Shown piece by piece: positions 7,707 through 15,099 of a DNA stretch of 38,495 nucleotides (positions are counted from its first letter, which is position 1; each line of letters starts with the position of its first letter). Under the pieces are notes generated by a model that did no database searches, was not told the origin of the DNA, and saw only the letters and a list, made by a program, of their open reading frames with translations. A program made the position numbers and the translations under genes. This DNA is from Alphaproteobacteria bacterium (GTDB taxonomy: Bacteria > Pseudomonadota > Alphaproteobacteria > RF32 > CAG-239), in contig JAFVFH010000038.1 in the NCBI GenBank assembly GCA_017475525.1, positions 1 through 38,495 of the forward strand, read 5' to 3'.

Positions 7707-8312
7707 TTACTTTATCCGGTGAGAATATCTTTGATTGAGCATTAAAGGGTGTTTTTGAAGTGTCTCTTGTTTAATATCTGGTTTGACAGGCGTTCTTTTA
7801 TCTTTAATTTCAGCAATCTTCTCATTCGCATCAAATTGTATTGATTCTGCTCGAACCATGACCGAAGCAAATACTTTTCGATATTCCGGATCTCGATAAT
7901 CTTTTTCTGTTTCATTGGCAGCCTTTGTACAAGCTTCGGCAATAAGAGCTCGAAATTCCTCATTTTCACTTTCCGCAAGAATCTTCTCATGAATAGCTCT
8001 TCGTTTTATTTGTTTGAAAGCCTGTATATCTTCAGCTTTTAGTGCATCTTGTGCATCAAACAATAAAACCATTCCTCGGATTTCTTCATTGAGTCTTTCT
8101 TTTGGCTTTGATTGGAAGGGTGCTGAAGAACTGATGCGAATACCATCAATCAAAACAATCGCGTGTCCGTTCTTCCTGCCGAGATACCCATTTTGGGAAG
8201 AAATAATCCCCGTATACCCTTGCGCAAAATTTTGTTTTTTGGCATCGGTCGTTTTTTCCTCAATCAAATCATGATTTTTTCTTCTCTTCAAAAATTTATC
8301 TAAAATAGACAT
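7707..8312 (-). CDS. Hypothetical protein, 201 aa
   Basis: Unrecognised. It starts MSILDKFLKRRKNHDLIEEK and is hydrophilic with no membrane segment. A possible beta core (GYTGIISSQNGYLGRKNGHAIVLIDG) is followed by helical, charged sequence (IKRRAIHEKILAESENEEFRA) and a Pro/Lys-rich C-terminus. A GGAG site precedes the ATG at a suitable distance. Own promoter at 8330-8359. No functional inference is justified. Confidence 0.75.
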   Translation of the reverse strand: MSILDKFLKRRKNHDLIEEKTTDAKKQNFAQGYTGIISSQNGYLGRKNGHAIVLIDGIRISSSAPFQSKPKERLNEEIRGMVLLFDAQDALKAEDIQAFKQIKRRAIHEKILAESENEEFRALIAEACTKAANETEKDYRDPEYRKVFASVMVRAESIQFDANEKIAEIKDKRTPVKPDIKQETLQKHPLMLNQRYSHRIK

Positions 8313-8329
8313 GATATAGCTCCTTATTT

Positions 8330-8359
8330 ATAATACGCCTTCTCAAAATTCTATGTCAA
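8330..8359 (-). promoter_or_regulatory. Promoter of the 7707-8312 gene
   Basis: Minus strand: -35 TTGACA (8354-8359), 18-base spacer, -10 TATTAT (8330-8335), 17 bases before the ATG. Confidence 0.65.
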
Positions 8360-8385
8360 AAAATAAAATTTGTCAAGATATACAC

Positions 8386-9639
8386 CTAATAAATCGGGAA
8401 CAGGTGGCACAAATCAATCATTTCTTTTGCTGTTTTTTCAATCACTTCTTCACTGTTATTTGCCGCGAGCGCATCCATCACATCAGCAATCGCATTGCCG
8501 ATTTTTTCAAATTCGACGGGTGTAAATCCGCGTGTTGTACCGGCAGGTGTGCCGAGCCTGATGCCTGATGTGATTTTCGGCGGTTGCGGATCAAAAGGAA
8601 TCGCGTTTTTGTTACAGGTGATATGCGCCCGTTCCAAAGCAGAAGCGACCACATCACCGGTCAAGTTTTTCGGCCTTAAATCAACGAGCAACAAATGCGT
8701 ATCCGTGCCGCCCGAAACGAGCTTTAAGCCTCTTTTTTCAAGCGTTTTACCTAAAATTTTTGCATTTTCAATCACATGAGAAGCATATACTTTAAAAGAA
8801 TCGCTCAAATCTTCCTTGAAACACACGGCTTTGGCCGCAATCACATGTTCCAAAGGACCGCCTTGCGTTCCGGGAAAAACGGCAGAATTAATTTTTTTTG
8901 CAATATCTTCGCGGTTTGTCAAAATCATACCTCCGCGCGGACCGCGCAAGGTTTTGTGTGTGGTTGTTGTCACCACATCGGCAAATTTGAGCGGATTTTC
9001 ATGCAAGCCGGCTGCGACGAGACCTGCAAAATGCGCCATATCAATCATCAAATAAGCGCCGACTTTATCCGCAATTTTTCTAAAACGTGCAAAATCAATC
9101 TGCCTCGGATAAGCCGAACCGCCTGCAATAATCAGCTTGGGTCGACAATCAGTAGCCAAGCGCTCCGCTTCATCATAATCAATAAGACCCGAATCTTCTT
9201 TCACACCGTAAGAAACGGCATTGAGCCATTTACCCGAAATCGAGACTTTCGATCCGTGCGTCAAGTGTCCGCCGGCTGCGAGCGACATTCCCATAATTGT
9301 ATCGCAAGGATTCAGCAATGCCACGTAGACAGCGGTGTTAGCTTGGCTTCCCGAATGGGGCTGAACGTTTGCAAATTGGGCATTAAAAAGTTTTTTGGCA
9401 CGCTCAATGGCGATCGTTTCAATTTCATCAACGTTTTCACATCCATGATAATAACGGTGTCCGGGATACCCTTCGGCGTATTTGTTTGTCAAAACAGAAC
9501 CTTGTGCTTCCATCACAGCTTTTGAAACATAGTTTTCCGAAGCAATCAGCTCAATTTGTTCCAATTGCCTGATTTTTTCTTTCTCAATAATATCAAAAAT
9601 TTCTTTATCTTCTTGTGCAAGTGTTTGTTCAAAATCCAT
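8386..9639 (-). CDS. glyA: Serine hydroxymethyltransferase
   Basis: PLP enzyme interconverting serine and glycine while charging tetrahydrofolate with a one-carbon unit. Family blocks: [64 protein letters not shown], the PLP-lysine motif [14 protein letters not shown], and [10 protein letters not shown]. The 417-aa length is normal. It starts five bases after the rpiB stop, so the two form an operon. In many alphaproteobacteria rpiB and glyA are neighbours, often with nrdR and nusB, which here sit about 20 kb away. Confidence 0.98.
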   Translation of the reverse strand: MDFEQTLAQEDKEIFDIIEKEKIRQLEQIELIASENYVSKAVMEAQGSVLTNKYAEGYPGHRYYHGCENVDEIETIAIERAKKLFNAQFANVQPHSGSQANTAVYVALLNPCDTIMGMSLAAGGHLTHGSKVSISGKWLNAVSYGVKEDSGLIDYDEAERLATDCRPKLIIAGGSAYPRQIDFARFRKIADKVGAYLMIDMAHFAGLVAAGLHENPLKFADVVTTTTHKTLRGPRGGMILTNREDIAKKINSAVFPGTQGGPLEHVIAAKAVCFKEDLSDSFKVYASHVIENAKILGKTLEKRGLKLVSGGTDTHLLLVDLRPKNLTGDVVASALERAHITCNKNAIPFDPQPPKITSGIRLGTPAGTTRGFTPVEFEKIGNAIADVMDALAANNSEEVIEKTAKEMIDLCHLFPIY

Positions 9640-9644
9640 TTTCT

Positions 9645-10076
9645 TTATTCCTTATCTAATTTATTTAGCCTTGCTTGGTGCCTTCCTCCTTCAAAGGAGG
9701 TGTTTAAGAATGTTTCAATATATGAAACCACATCATCAAATTTCATTGTGCGTCCGCCAAAAACAATGATGTTTGCATTGTTGTGTTTTTTTGCCATTTC
9801 AGCAACAAATTGATTGTAGAGCAGAGCGGCTCTGATGCCTTTATGCCTGTTTGCGGCAATGGATATTCCGACACCTGTTCCGCAAATCAAAATACCCAAA
9901 TCGGCTTGACTTGAAAGAATATATTCGGCCATTTTATCTGCAAAATCAGGATAGTCAACCGAATCGGCTGAATTTGTGCCCAAATCGTCCAAATTCATGT
10001 TTTTGAGCCTGAAATAATCAACGAGTTTTTGTTTTAATTCGAATCCGCCATGGTCGGAAGCTATTGCTATTTTCAT
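9645..10076 (-). CDS. rpiB: Ribose-5-phosphate isomerase B
   Basis: Interconverts ribulose-5-phosphate and ribose-5-phosphate in the pentose phosphate pathway. Motifs: [15 protein letters not shown] (substrate-binding Asp8-His9), YPDFADKMA, and [22 protein letters not shown] with the catalytic Cys at 65. 143 aa is the usual length for RpiB/LacAB. First gene of the rpiB-glyA operon. Confidence 0.96.
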   Translation of the reverse strand: MKIAIASDHGGFELKQKLVDYFRLKNMNLDDLGTNSADSVDYPDFADKMAEYILSSQADLGILICGTGVGISIAANRHKGIRAALLYNQFVAEMAKKHNNANIIVFGGRTMKFDDVVSYIETFLNTSFEGGRHQARLNKLDKE

Positions 10077-10180
10077 GATTTTTTTCCTTAAAGTTTCTTA
10101 TACTTAACAATAAATAGATATGAATTAAAAGTATTTTTTTCGAGTTTTTAAAAAAAATTGCAAAAAATGAAAAAAAAGTA

Positions 10181-10208
10181 TTGACGAGCGCAAAAATATT
10201 TGTATATA
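10181..10208 (+). promoter_or_regulatory. Promoter of the tRNA-Cys/tRNA-Asn operon
   Basis: -35 TTGACG (10181-10186), 16-base spacer, -10 TATATA (10203-10208), about 28 bases upstream of tRNA-Cys. Confidence 0.7.
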
Positions 10209-10235
10209 TGGAAATCACCGCAAGGGTATCAGGTT

Positions 10236-10310
10236 GGCCGGTTGGCAGAATGGCTTATGCAGAGGACTGCAAATCCTTTTATATCGGTTCAATTCCGGTA
10301 CCGGCCTCCA
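10236..10310 (+). tRNA. tRNA-Cys (anticodon GCA)
   Basis: Acceptor GGCCGGT/ACCGGCC, anticodon stem GAGGA/TCCTT with loop CTGCAAA (anticodon GCA), T stem ATCGG/CCGGT with loop TTCAATT, discriminator T and encoded CCA. 75 bases. Confidence 0.95.
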
Positions 10311-10316
10311 AATTAT

Positions 10317-10391
10317 TCCGACTTAGCTCAGCGGTAGAGCAATCGGCTGTTAACCGATCGGTCGTCCGTTCGAACCGGACAGTCGGAGCCA
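10317..10391 (+). tRNA. tRNA-Asn (anticodon GTT)
   Basis: Acceptor TCCGACT/AGTCGGA, D arm GCTCAGCGGTAGAGC, anticodon stem ATCGG/CCGAT with loop CTGTTAA (anticodon GTT), T stem GTCCG/CGGAC with loop TTCGAAC, discriminator G and encoded CCA. Six bases after tRNA-Cys, so co-transcribed. Confidence 0.96.
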
Positions 10392-10392
10392 A

Positions 10393-10425
10393 AAAAAACC
10401 TCGCTTAAAAAAGCGAGGTTTTTTG
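10393..10425 (+). terminator. Terminator of the tRNA operon
   Basis: AACCTCGCTT / AAGCGAGGTT stem followed by T-rich sequence. The A-run on the 5' side means it may also serve the convergent gene ending at 10432. Confidence 0.9.
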
Positions 10426-10431
10426 TTGTGC

Positions 10432-11973
10432 TTATTTATAACGTAGCCGAAACGTATTTCCCGTCGGTTTTGAAACTTTAGCAGCTTCTTCAATGGTATA
10501 GATACGTCGAATTATTCTGCCATCGGGATTAGATGGGTCAAATTCAACACTTTTATTTTTAAGCAATGCAGTTAAGGTATCATATTTGCCAATCATATTT
10601 CCATCACCGTCATAGGCTAAAATATAACCGTCTTTTGTGTTTTTATAGGTTTCTATAACAGATTCTGTTTGGTCATAAGATGATGTATACCCTTGTTCGT
10701 CAAAAACACCATGCCACGCTTCAATTTGTTTTTTGCTGATTAAATTACCATTTTCATCATAATCATAACGATAATTGTATGCATTATCAAAAGTAGTTCC
10801 ATCCTCTTCGTGGTAATGAGAACTTATTAATTTTCCATCCTCATCATACCAATAATATAGTTCTTTGTTATACATATTGCCATTTTCAGTCCATCTATCG
10901 TGTCTGACCATTTCAAGTTTCCCTGTTTCATAATTGTATTGATAGTCTGTTCTATCAGCACCGATGCGATGTCCGTTTTCATCTAAAACAGCCGTGTCAT
11001 AACTTTCATTTATAAGTATGTCCCCATGATAGGCGATACCATAATCTGATGTATGTTCGCCATATTCGTTGTACTCTGTATAGTAATCATATCTAGAGTT
11101 ATCGCTGTTTTGAAAATCGTGTTGCTCTATTTTTTTTCCTTCGTCATCAAAAATTCTAATATTAGTTGTTGAGCCATTGCTTGTTTCTTCTATTTTTTGT
11201 ATTTCCCCGTTATCCCCATACTTCAATTCACGAGTAAAATTAGGGTTAGAATATTCTGTTATAAATCCATCATCATTATATGTATAATGCTCATTACCTT
11301 GACTTATTCTGTTACCATTAATATCATATTCTGAAGTGAGGCAGGAAGAGGAACCATTTCCGCATTTAGTAACTTTATAGTTGCCGTCGCCTGTATCTTC
11401 ATATTGGTAAGTATATGTAGAATTAACTCCGTTCGCTGTCAGAGTCTCAGAATGTAATTGTCCGCTTTCATAATACTCATACGTAGTTACACGACCATAT
11501 TTATCTGTTTGCGATTTCAATTTTCCATCTTCGTAATAATCATAAGAGTATGAACTTCCATCTGTTCCTCTTTTGGTTAGTAGATTGCCGTTATCATCAT
11601 ATTGATAGAAATATTGCTTTGTTGACGGACTAATTTCGTTCAATTGTTGTATATTTTCTCCGTTATATAATTGCACTGTTTCCGTCACATGATTTTTCGC
11701 ATCATATTCATAGTTATAAACTTTTTTGGTTAAGCATTGCCCTTGCTCACACATGCTTGTTTGTATTTTCTGCGCCAATTTTCCATTATCATCATATTCA
11801 TAAGTCAAAACATAATTATAACCCTCTTTATTTCCTGTTCCATCAGGATTTTCACCATTAATGACTTCTTTAATCAATTGACCTTGTTCATTGTATGTTT
11901 TGACACCGGCTGTTGCCGAAAAAATAAATAAAGTATTTAAAACGATACTTAAAATCAAAATCCACTTCTTCAT
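10432..11973 (-). CDS. Secreted YD-repeat protein with conserved RLRYK tail, 513 aa
   Basis: Signal peptide at residues 1-23 (MKKWILILSIVLNTLFIFSA). The body is a chain of RHS/YD-like repeats of about 20 residues (YDDNGKLAQKI, YYEDGKLKSQTDKYGRVTTYEY, YDENGNLISKKQ), which in known proteins wrap into beta-sheet shells. The last 25 residues are RRIYTIEEA, AKVSKP, TGNTFRLRYK, a tail shared with three other genes in this window whose bodies are different. It lacks the large C-terminal toxin core of RHS polymorphic toxins. AGGAG precedes the ATG. It is preceded by leader RNA copy 1 and a palindromic element. Role at the cell surface is inference. Confidence 0.88.
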   Translation of the reverse strand: MKKWILILSIVLNTLFIFSATAGVKTYNEQGQLIKEVINGENPDGTGNKEGYNYVLTYEYDDNGKLAQKIQTSMCEQGQCLTKKVYNYEYDAKNHVTETVQLYNGENIQQLNEISPSTKQYFYQYDDNGNLLTKRGTDGSSYSYDYYEDGKLKSQTDKYGRVTTYEYYESGQLHSETLTANGVNSTYTYQYEDTGDGNYKVTKCGNGSSSCLTSEYDINGNRISQGNEHYTYNDDGFITEYSNPNFTRELKYGDNGEIQKIEETSNGSTTNIRIFDDEGKKIEQHDFQNSDNSRYDYYTEYNEYGEHTSDYGIAYHGDILINESYDTAVLDENGHRIGADRTDYQYNYETGKLEMVRHDRWTENGNMYNKELYYWYDEDGKLISSHYHEEDGTTFDNAYNYRYDYDENGNLISKKQIEAWHGVFDEQGYTSSYDQTESVIETYKNTKDGYILAYDGDGNMIGKYDTLTALLKNKSVEFDPSNPDGRIIRRIYTIEEAAKVSKPTGNTFRLRYK

Positions 11974-11995
11974 AATTTTTCTCCTTTTTTGAACT

Positions 11996-12064
11996 TACCC
12001 TCTTTCAATCCTCCCCTGAGCGCCTTTGGCGCGGTTAAGAGGGGGGAGGGATGAAAGGGGTGGC
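11996..12064. repeat. Palindromic element in the 5' UTR (copy 1)
   Basis: A CTCCCC...GCGCC-TTT-GGCGC...GGGGAGG imperfect palindrome flanked by short shared sequence. A close relative lies at 19326-19400 in the same position of another tail-gene leader, and a shorter form at 23100-23142. Confidence 0.65.
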
Positions 12065-12081
12065 AAATATTAACCCAAACC

Positions 12082-12114
12082 AAAAAAATTCCATCTTGAA
12101 AACCTCAAAATGGA
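12082..12114 (-). terminator. Intrinsic terminator inside leader RNA 1
   Basis: TCCATTTTGA (complement of 12105-12114) pairs with TCAAGATGGA (complement of 12090-12099), then a U-run. It lies between promoter and gene, so it should limit read-through into 10432-11973. Confidence 0.8.
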
Positions 12115-12240
12115 GGAGCCAACAAACTGTAAGTGCACAGATGGACTTATTCGTAGCATAATGCTCTTATATCATCCGCTCCCCGTTAAGGAGCTATGCA
12201 CTTAATGATGTTTGTTGAACACCGCAACCATTTTGGTTAC
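12082..12240 (-). ncRNA. Structured leader RNA, copy 1
   Basis: About 159 nt starting with GTAACCAAAATGGTTGCGGTGTT (first bases at the predicted start site). In order: hairpin AACCA/TGGTT; GGTGTT box; 5' strand of the long stem CAACAAAC and AAGTGCA; hairpin GCTCC/GGAGC; small hairpin AGCAT/ATGCT; CGAATAAG box; 3' strand TGCACTT-ACA-GTTTGTTG; CTCCTCC box; terminator hairpin. The two stem arms pair perfectly and differ in sequence from the other three copies, which is covariation. Class not recognised. Confidence 0.82.
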
Positions 12241-12246
12241 ACTCTG

Positions 12247-12275
12247 ATTATGCCATTGTTTATCTTAAAAGTCAA
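12247..12275 (-). promoter_or_regulatory. Promoter of leader RNA 1
   Basis: Minus strand: -35 TTGACT (12270-12275), 17-base spacer, -10 CATAAT (12247-12252). Predicted start coincides with the first base of the conserved leader. Confidence 0.8.
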
Positions 12276-12276
12276 A

Positions 12277-12309
12277 CAAAAAAAAGCCAACTTATTTGAT
12301 GGCTTTTCT
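12277..12309 (-). terminator. Terminator of the TPR operon
   Basis: AGCCA/TGGCT stem (12300-12304 with 12285-12289) followed on the minus strand by T8. It directly abuts the promoter of leader RNA 1, insulating the two units. Confidence 0.75.
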
Positions 12310-12313
12310 TTTT

Positions 12314-13720
12314 TTATATATATTGTTTTTTCTTTGAAAGATTTAAGAGCCTGCCGACCGTATCCGGCATGTTTTCTTCTTGTTTTGATTCGATGATGCT
12401 GATGATGTCGAGCTCTTTGTTAGTCAGGCTCGTGTTAATACCGATTGTTCTGTAATATGCATTACTGAGCCCATACAACGTTGCAGCTTTTTGCTTGTCG
12501 CCTTGCGTTTCATAATACTCGGCAAGTTTTTGGTTTGCATTCGCAATTTGGTGAGGATAAAGATTTTCATTTCCGTAAGCCAAAACATTTTGGTAAGCCA
12601 CCACGGCTTTACTGTCTGTTTTAGACTTGGCATAGCAGTCGGCTGCTCTGCTCCATGCGTTTGCATTTTTCGGTGAAAGCTCAAGTGCGAGCTCAAAAGC
12701 CGATGTTGCCAATGCCGGATCATCTTCCGTGTTGGCAATAGAGCCGAAAATGCAAGCATAATTAGATGCTTCTAAAAAAATGATATCGCGTTTTTGTGGC
12801 ATATTTGTTTCGGCGGCTTTATCCACCAGATAATTAATCAAAGATTCCATCAGTGAAAGTGTTGGCGCCGTCTCACCTTTTGAAAGAGCAATTAATGCCA
12901 TTTCCGGTGTTGGCAAATTATCTTTATCCGGCAGATTCAAAAAACGTCCGTTATTTGCAAGAGAAATAAAGTTTTGAATAGAGTCGATGGTTTGGATGAT
13001 TTCCTCTTCGCTTGCGCCGCTACCGCATCTTGATTTGATTGTTTGGGCGATTTTGCCGACATCAATATTTCGCCCGAGCATATTGATAATGAGGCCTAAC
13101 ATATCAATAATCGGCTTTGGCTGTACGCGTTCAAACGGCACCAAACCTGCGGCGATCTCATCTAATTCGCCTTGCTTTCCTGTTCTCCAATCAAATTCAT
13201 ACAAAGAAGCATTTCCTCTGAAATTTGGGACGGAAACCGGTTTTGGAAAAGGAATTGTTTTTGCCTTGAAGCGCTCTTCCTCTTCTTTTTGTTTTTTCTT
13301 TTCTTCCTCTTTTTGGCGCTCAATTTCTTTTTGAGCGTTGTAGAAAGCATCCTTTTCCTTTTTCTGTTGTTCTCTTAAAAAGGCACGTTCATTTTTGGTG
13401 TTTTCCAAATCGCGCTCTAATTCTTTTTCGAGCTCTTTTTCAAGTTCCTGATCTTCAACGCTTCTTCTCGCAAATCCGCCCTGAGAAGAGAGTGTTGCCT
13501 CACTTTCTTTGATAAATGATAAGAGTGATTTGATATATAAAATCACAATCAAGAACAAAAACAAAATAAATGCAAGCAACAATAAGATAATTGAAACGAT
13601 TCTCAAATTGTCCGTGCCGGCAAAATAGTGCTGAAAAAAGGTAGCCATCCCATTTAAATTCTGGTTGATGGCGGAGCTAAAGCGACTTATTGTCAAAAAT
13701 GTTATCATGTACTTTAGCAA
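12314..13720 (-). CDS. Membrane-anchored coiled-coil/TPR protein, 468 aa
   Basis: A single membrane segment at about residues 40-67 (IVSIILLLLAFILFLFLIVI) is followed by a very acidic/basic coiled coil (about 90-155, ELEKELEKELERDLE...) and a C-terminal half with TPR-like units (ALATSAFELALELSPKNANA, WSRAADCYAKSKTDSKAVVA). The frame opens with TTG at 13720, seven bases after AAGGA; an ATG at 13708 is the alternative. Probably a scaffold with its TPR part in the cytoplasm or periplasm; orientation is not determined. It follows another TPR protein at a 62-base gap, so they likely form an operon. Confidence 0.82.
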   Translation of the reverse strand: MLKYMITFLTISRFSSAINQNLNGMATFFQHYFAGTDNLRIVSIILLLLAFILFLFLIVILYIKSLLSFIKESEATLSSQGGFARRSVEDQELEKELEKELERDLENTKNERAFLREQQKKEKDAFYNAQKEIERQKEEEKKKQKEEEERFKAKTIPFPKPVSVPNFRGNASLYEFDWRTGKQGELDEIAAGLVPFERVQPKPIIDMLGLIINMLGRNIDVGKIAQTIKSRCGSGASEEEIIQTIDSIQNFISLANNGRFLNLPDKDNLPTPEMALIALSKGETAPTLSLMESLINYLVDKAAETNMPQKRDIIFLEASNYACIFGSIANTEDDPALATSAFELALELSPKNANAWSRAADCYAKSKTDSKAVVAYQNVLAYGNENLYPHQIANANQKLAEYYETQGDKQKAATLYGLSNAYYRTIGINTSLTNKELDIISIIESKQEENMPDTVGRLLNLSKKKQYI

Positions 13721-13782
13721 GCTTCGTTCCTTTTAATAAGTGCAAACTCCTTAAAATATAAACCGAAAATATTAAAAATGTC

Positions 13783-15024
13783 TTACCTCCTTGTTTTAAT
13801 ATTGAAGTCACGCTTTAATTTTTCCAAATTTTCAGGTAAAAAAGTTGTTTGATATTTTTTAAGGTGATATTTCAAAGCATTAAAATATTTTTTTGCATTT
13901 TCGATATGTCCTGCTTCAAGCTGAACTTTTGCTAAAAAGGCAAGCGAATCGGCATAAGCATCATTGTTCTTTTGTGCCATATAATTTTTCTTGGCAATGA
14001 GCGCAAATGCTGTTGCTTTTTTGGGGTTTCCGATTTCATAGTGCGCAAGAGCGATTTGTTCGCAGCTTAAAGCGACGCCGGCCTTATTTTTTAAGAGCTG
14101 ATGTTTTTTGAGCGCGGAGGTTGCATGTTTTAAAGCTTTTTTCGGATTTGAAGCGAGGTTTTCAAGGCGTGCTTGTTGGTTTAATATTTCGGCTAAATGC
14201 AGGGTGTCTTTGTTTTTTTTGTGCGAAGTTGCTGCTTGTCTGAAATACGAATCGGCTTCTTCTATTCGGTTTTGTGCCAAACAATTAATACCGAGCTCAC
14301 CTAAAATAAAGTTTTGACCATATGTGTTTTGAGTCTTTTTGTAGAGATGCATGGCAGAAGTCAACATCATTTCAGCTGCGTCGAAAGCGCCAAAAATATG
14401 ATACATTTGAGAGAGCATAAAATACGTATAAGCCAATTCGTCAAAACATTTTTTTCTTTGAAAAACTTTGCTTGTCTTTAGAAGTGTTTTGGAAGCTTTT
14501 TTAAAATCTGCTTTCAAAAACGAATGTCTTGCATTGCAAAGGTTTTTTATAGTTTTGAGCTTGCTTTTGCAAAAATAAGGAAAGTTCTTTAAGTCATTTT
14601 GAATAGGCGGATAATCAAAACAGCTTTCGTGAATTAATGCTAAAGCGAGCTTTGAAATGTAAGAGCCCTTAAAATTTTGTTGCCTGAATGCTTTTGTCGG
14701 GTATTCCATAATTTTTTGAAGTGCATGAGATAAGGGTTGCTCTTTCAAAGATAAATATTCAAATAACGCATTGAGTTCGTTTTTTTGCAAGCTTTTGATG
14801 ATTTCTGTTTGTTTTTTCTTTGACGCTTTTGCTACAACTTTTGCCGCCATTTCAAAAAGAATGTCTTTGAACAAACACAAATGATGTCTGTCAATTTTTT
14901 GTAAAGCCGCTTTTTGAATGAGGCTTTTGATTAATAAGACTTTGATTTTGTTTTGAAAAACACGCCAACAAAAATATGATAAAATCGGCGCTGAAAAAAA
15001 CAAACAATAAATAAAATATTTCAT
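13783..15024 (-). CDS. Membrane-anchored TPR protein, 413 aa
   Basis: N-terminal membrane anchor (MKYFIYCLFFSAPILSYFCW) followed by Lys-rich helices and a run of TPRs from about residue 190 (AYTYFMLSQMYHIFGAFDAA, GQNFILGELGINCLAQNRIE, AEILNQQARLENLASNPKKA, ALSCEQIALAHYEIGNPKKA). The ATG at 15024 is preferred to the TTG one codon upstream. No enzyme domain. The basic composition (pI clearly high) contrasts with the acidic coiled coil of its partner at 12314-13720; interaction between the two is a reasonable guess. Confidence 0.85.
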   Translation of the reverse strand: MKYFIYCLFFSAPILSYFCWRVFQNKIKVLLIKSLIQKAALQKIDRHHLCLFKDILFEMAAKVVAKASKKKQTEIIKSLQKNELNALFEYLSLKEQPLSHALQKIMEYPTKAFRQQNFKGSYISKLALALIHESCFDYPPIQNDLKNFPYFCKSKLKTIKNLCNARHSFLKADFKKASKTLLKTSKVFQRKKCFDELAYTYFMLSQMYHIFGAFDAAEMMLTSAMHLYKKTQNTYGQNFILGELGINCLAQNRIEEADSYFRQAATSHKKNKDTLHLAEILNQQARLENLASNPKKALKHATSALKKHQLLKNKAGVALSCEQIALAHYEIGNPKKATAFALIAKKNYMAQKNNDAYADSLAFLAKVQLEAGHIENAKKYFNALKYHLKKYQTTFLPENLEKLKRDFNIKTRR

Positions 15025-15099
15025 CAAATCGTTTACACTAAATTAGTTATTTTAATTTTATTATACCACTAAAAATAAAAAAGCAAAGGATAAATCATC

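Noticed and set aside
8776-9525. 249-residue open frame antisense to glyA
   Set aside because: It lies wholly inside a certain glyA gene on the other strand and has no promoter, ribosome-binding site or family motif.
10432-11973. RHS polymorphic toxin with immunity gene
   Set aside because: The protein is short, lacks the conserved RHS core and a C-terminal toxin domain, ends in the shared tail, and has no small immunity gene downstream.
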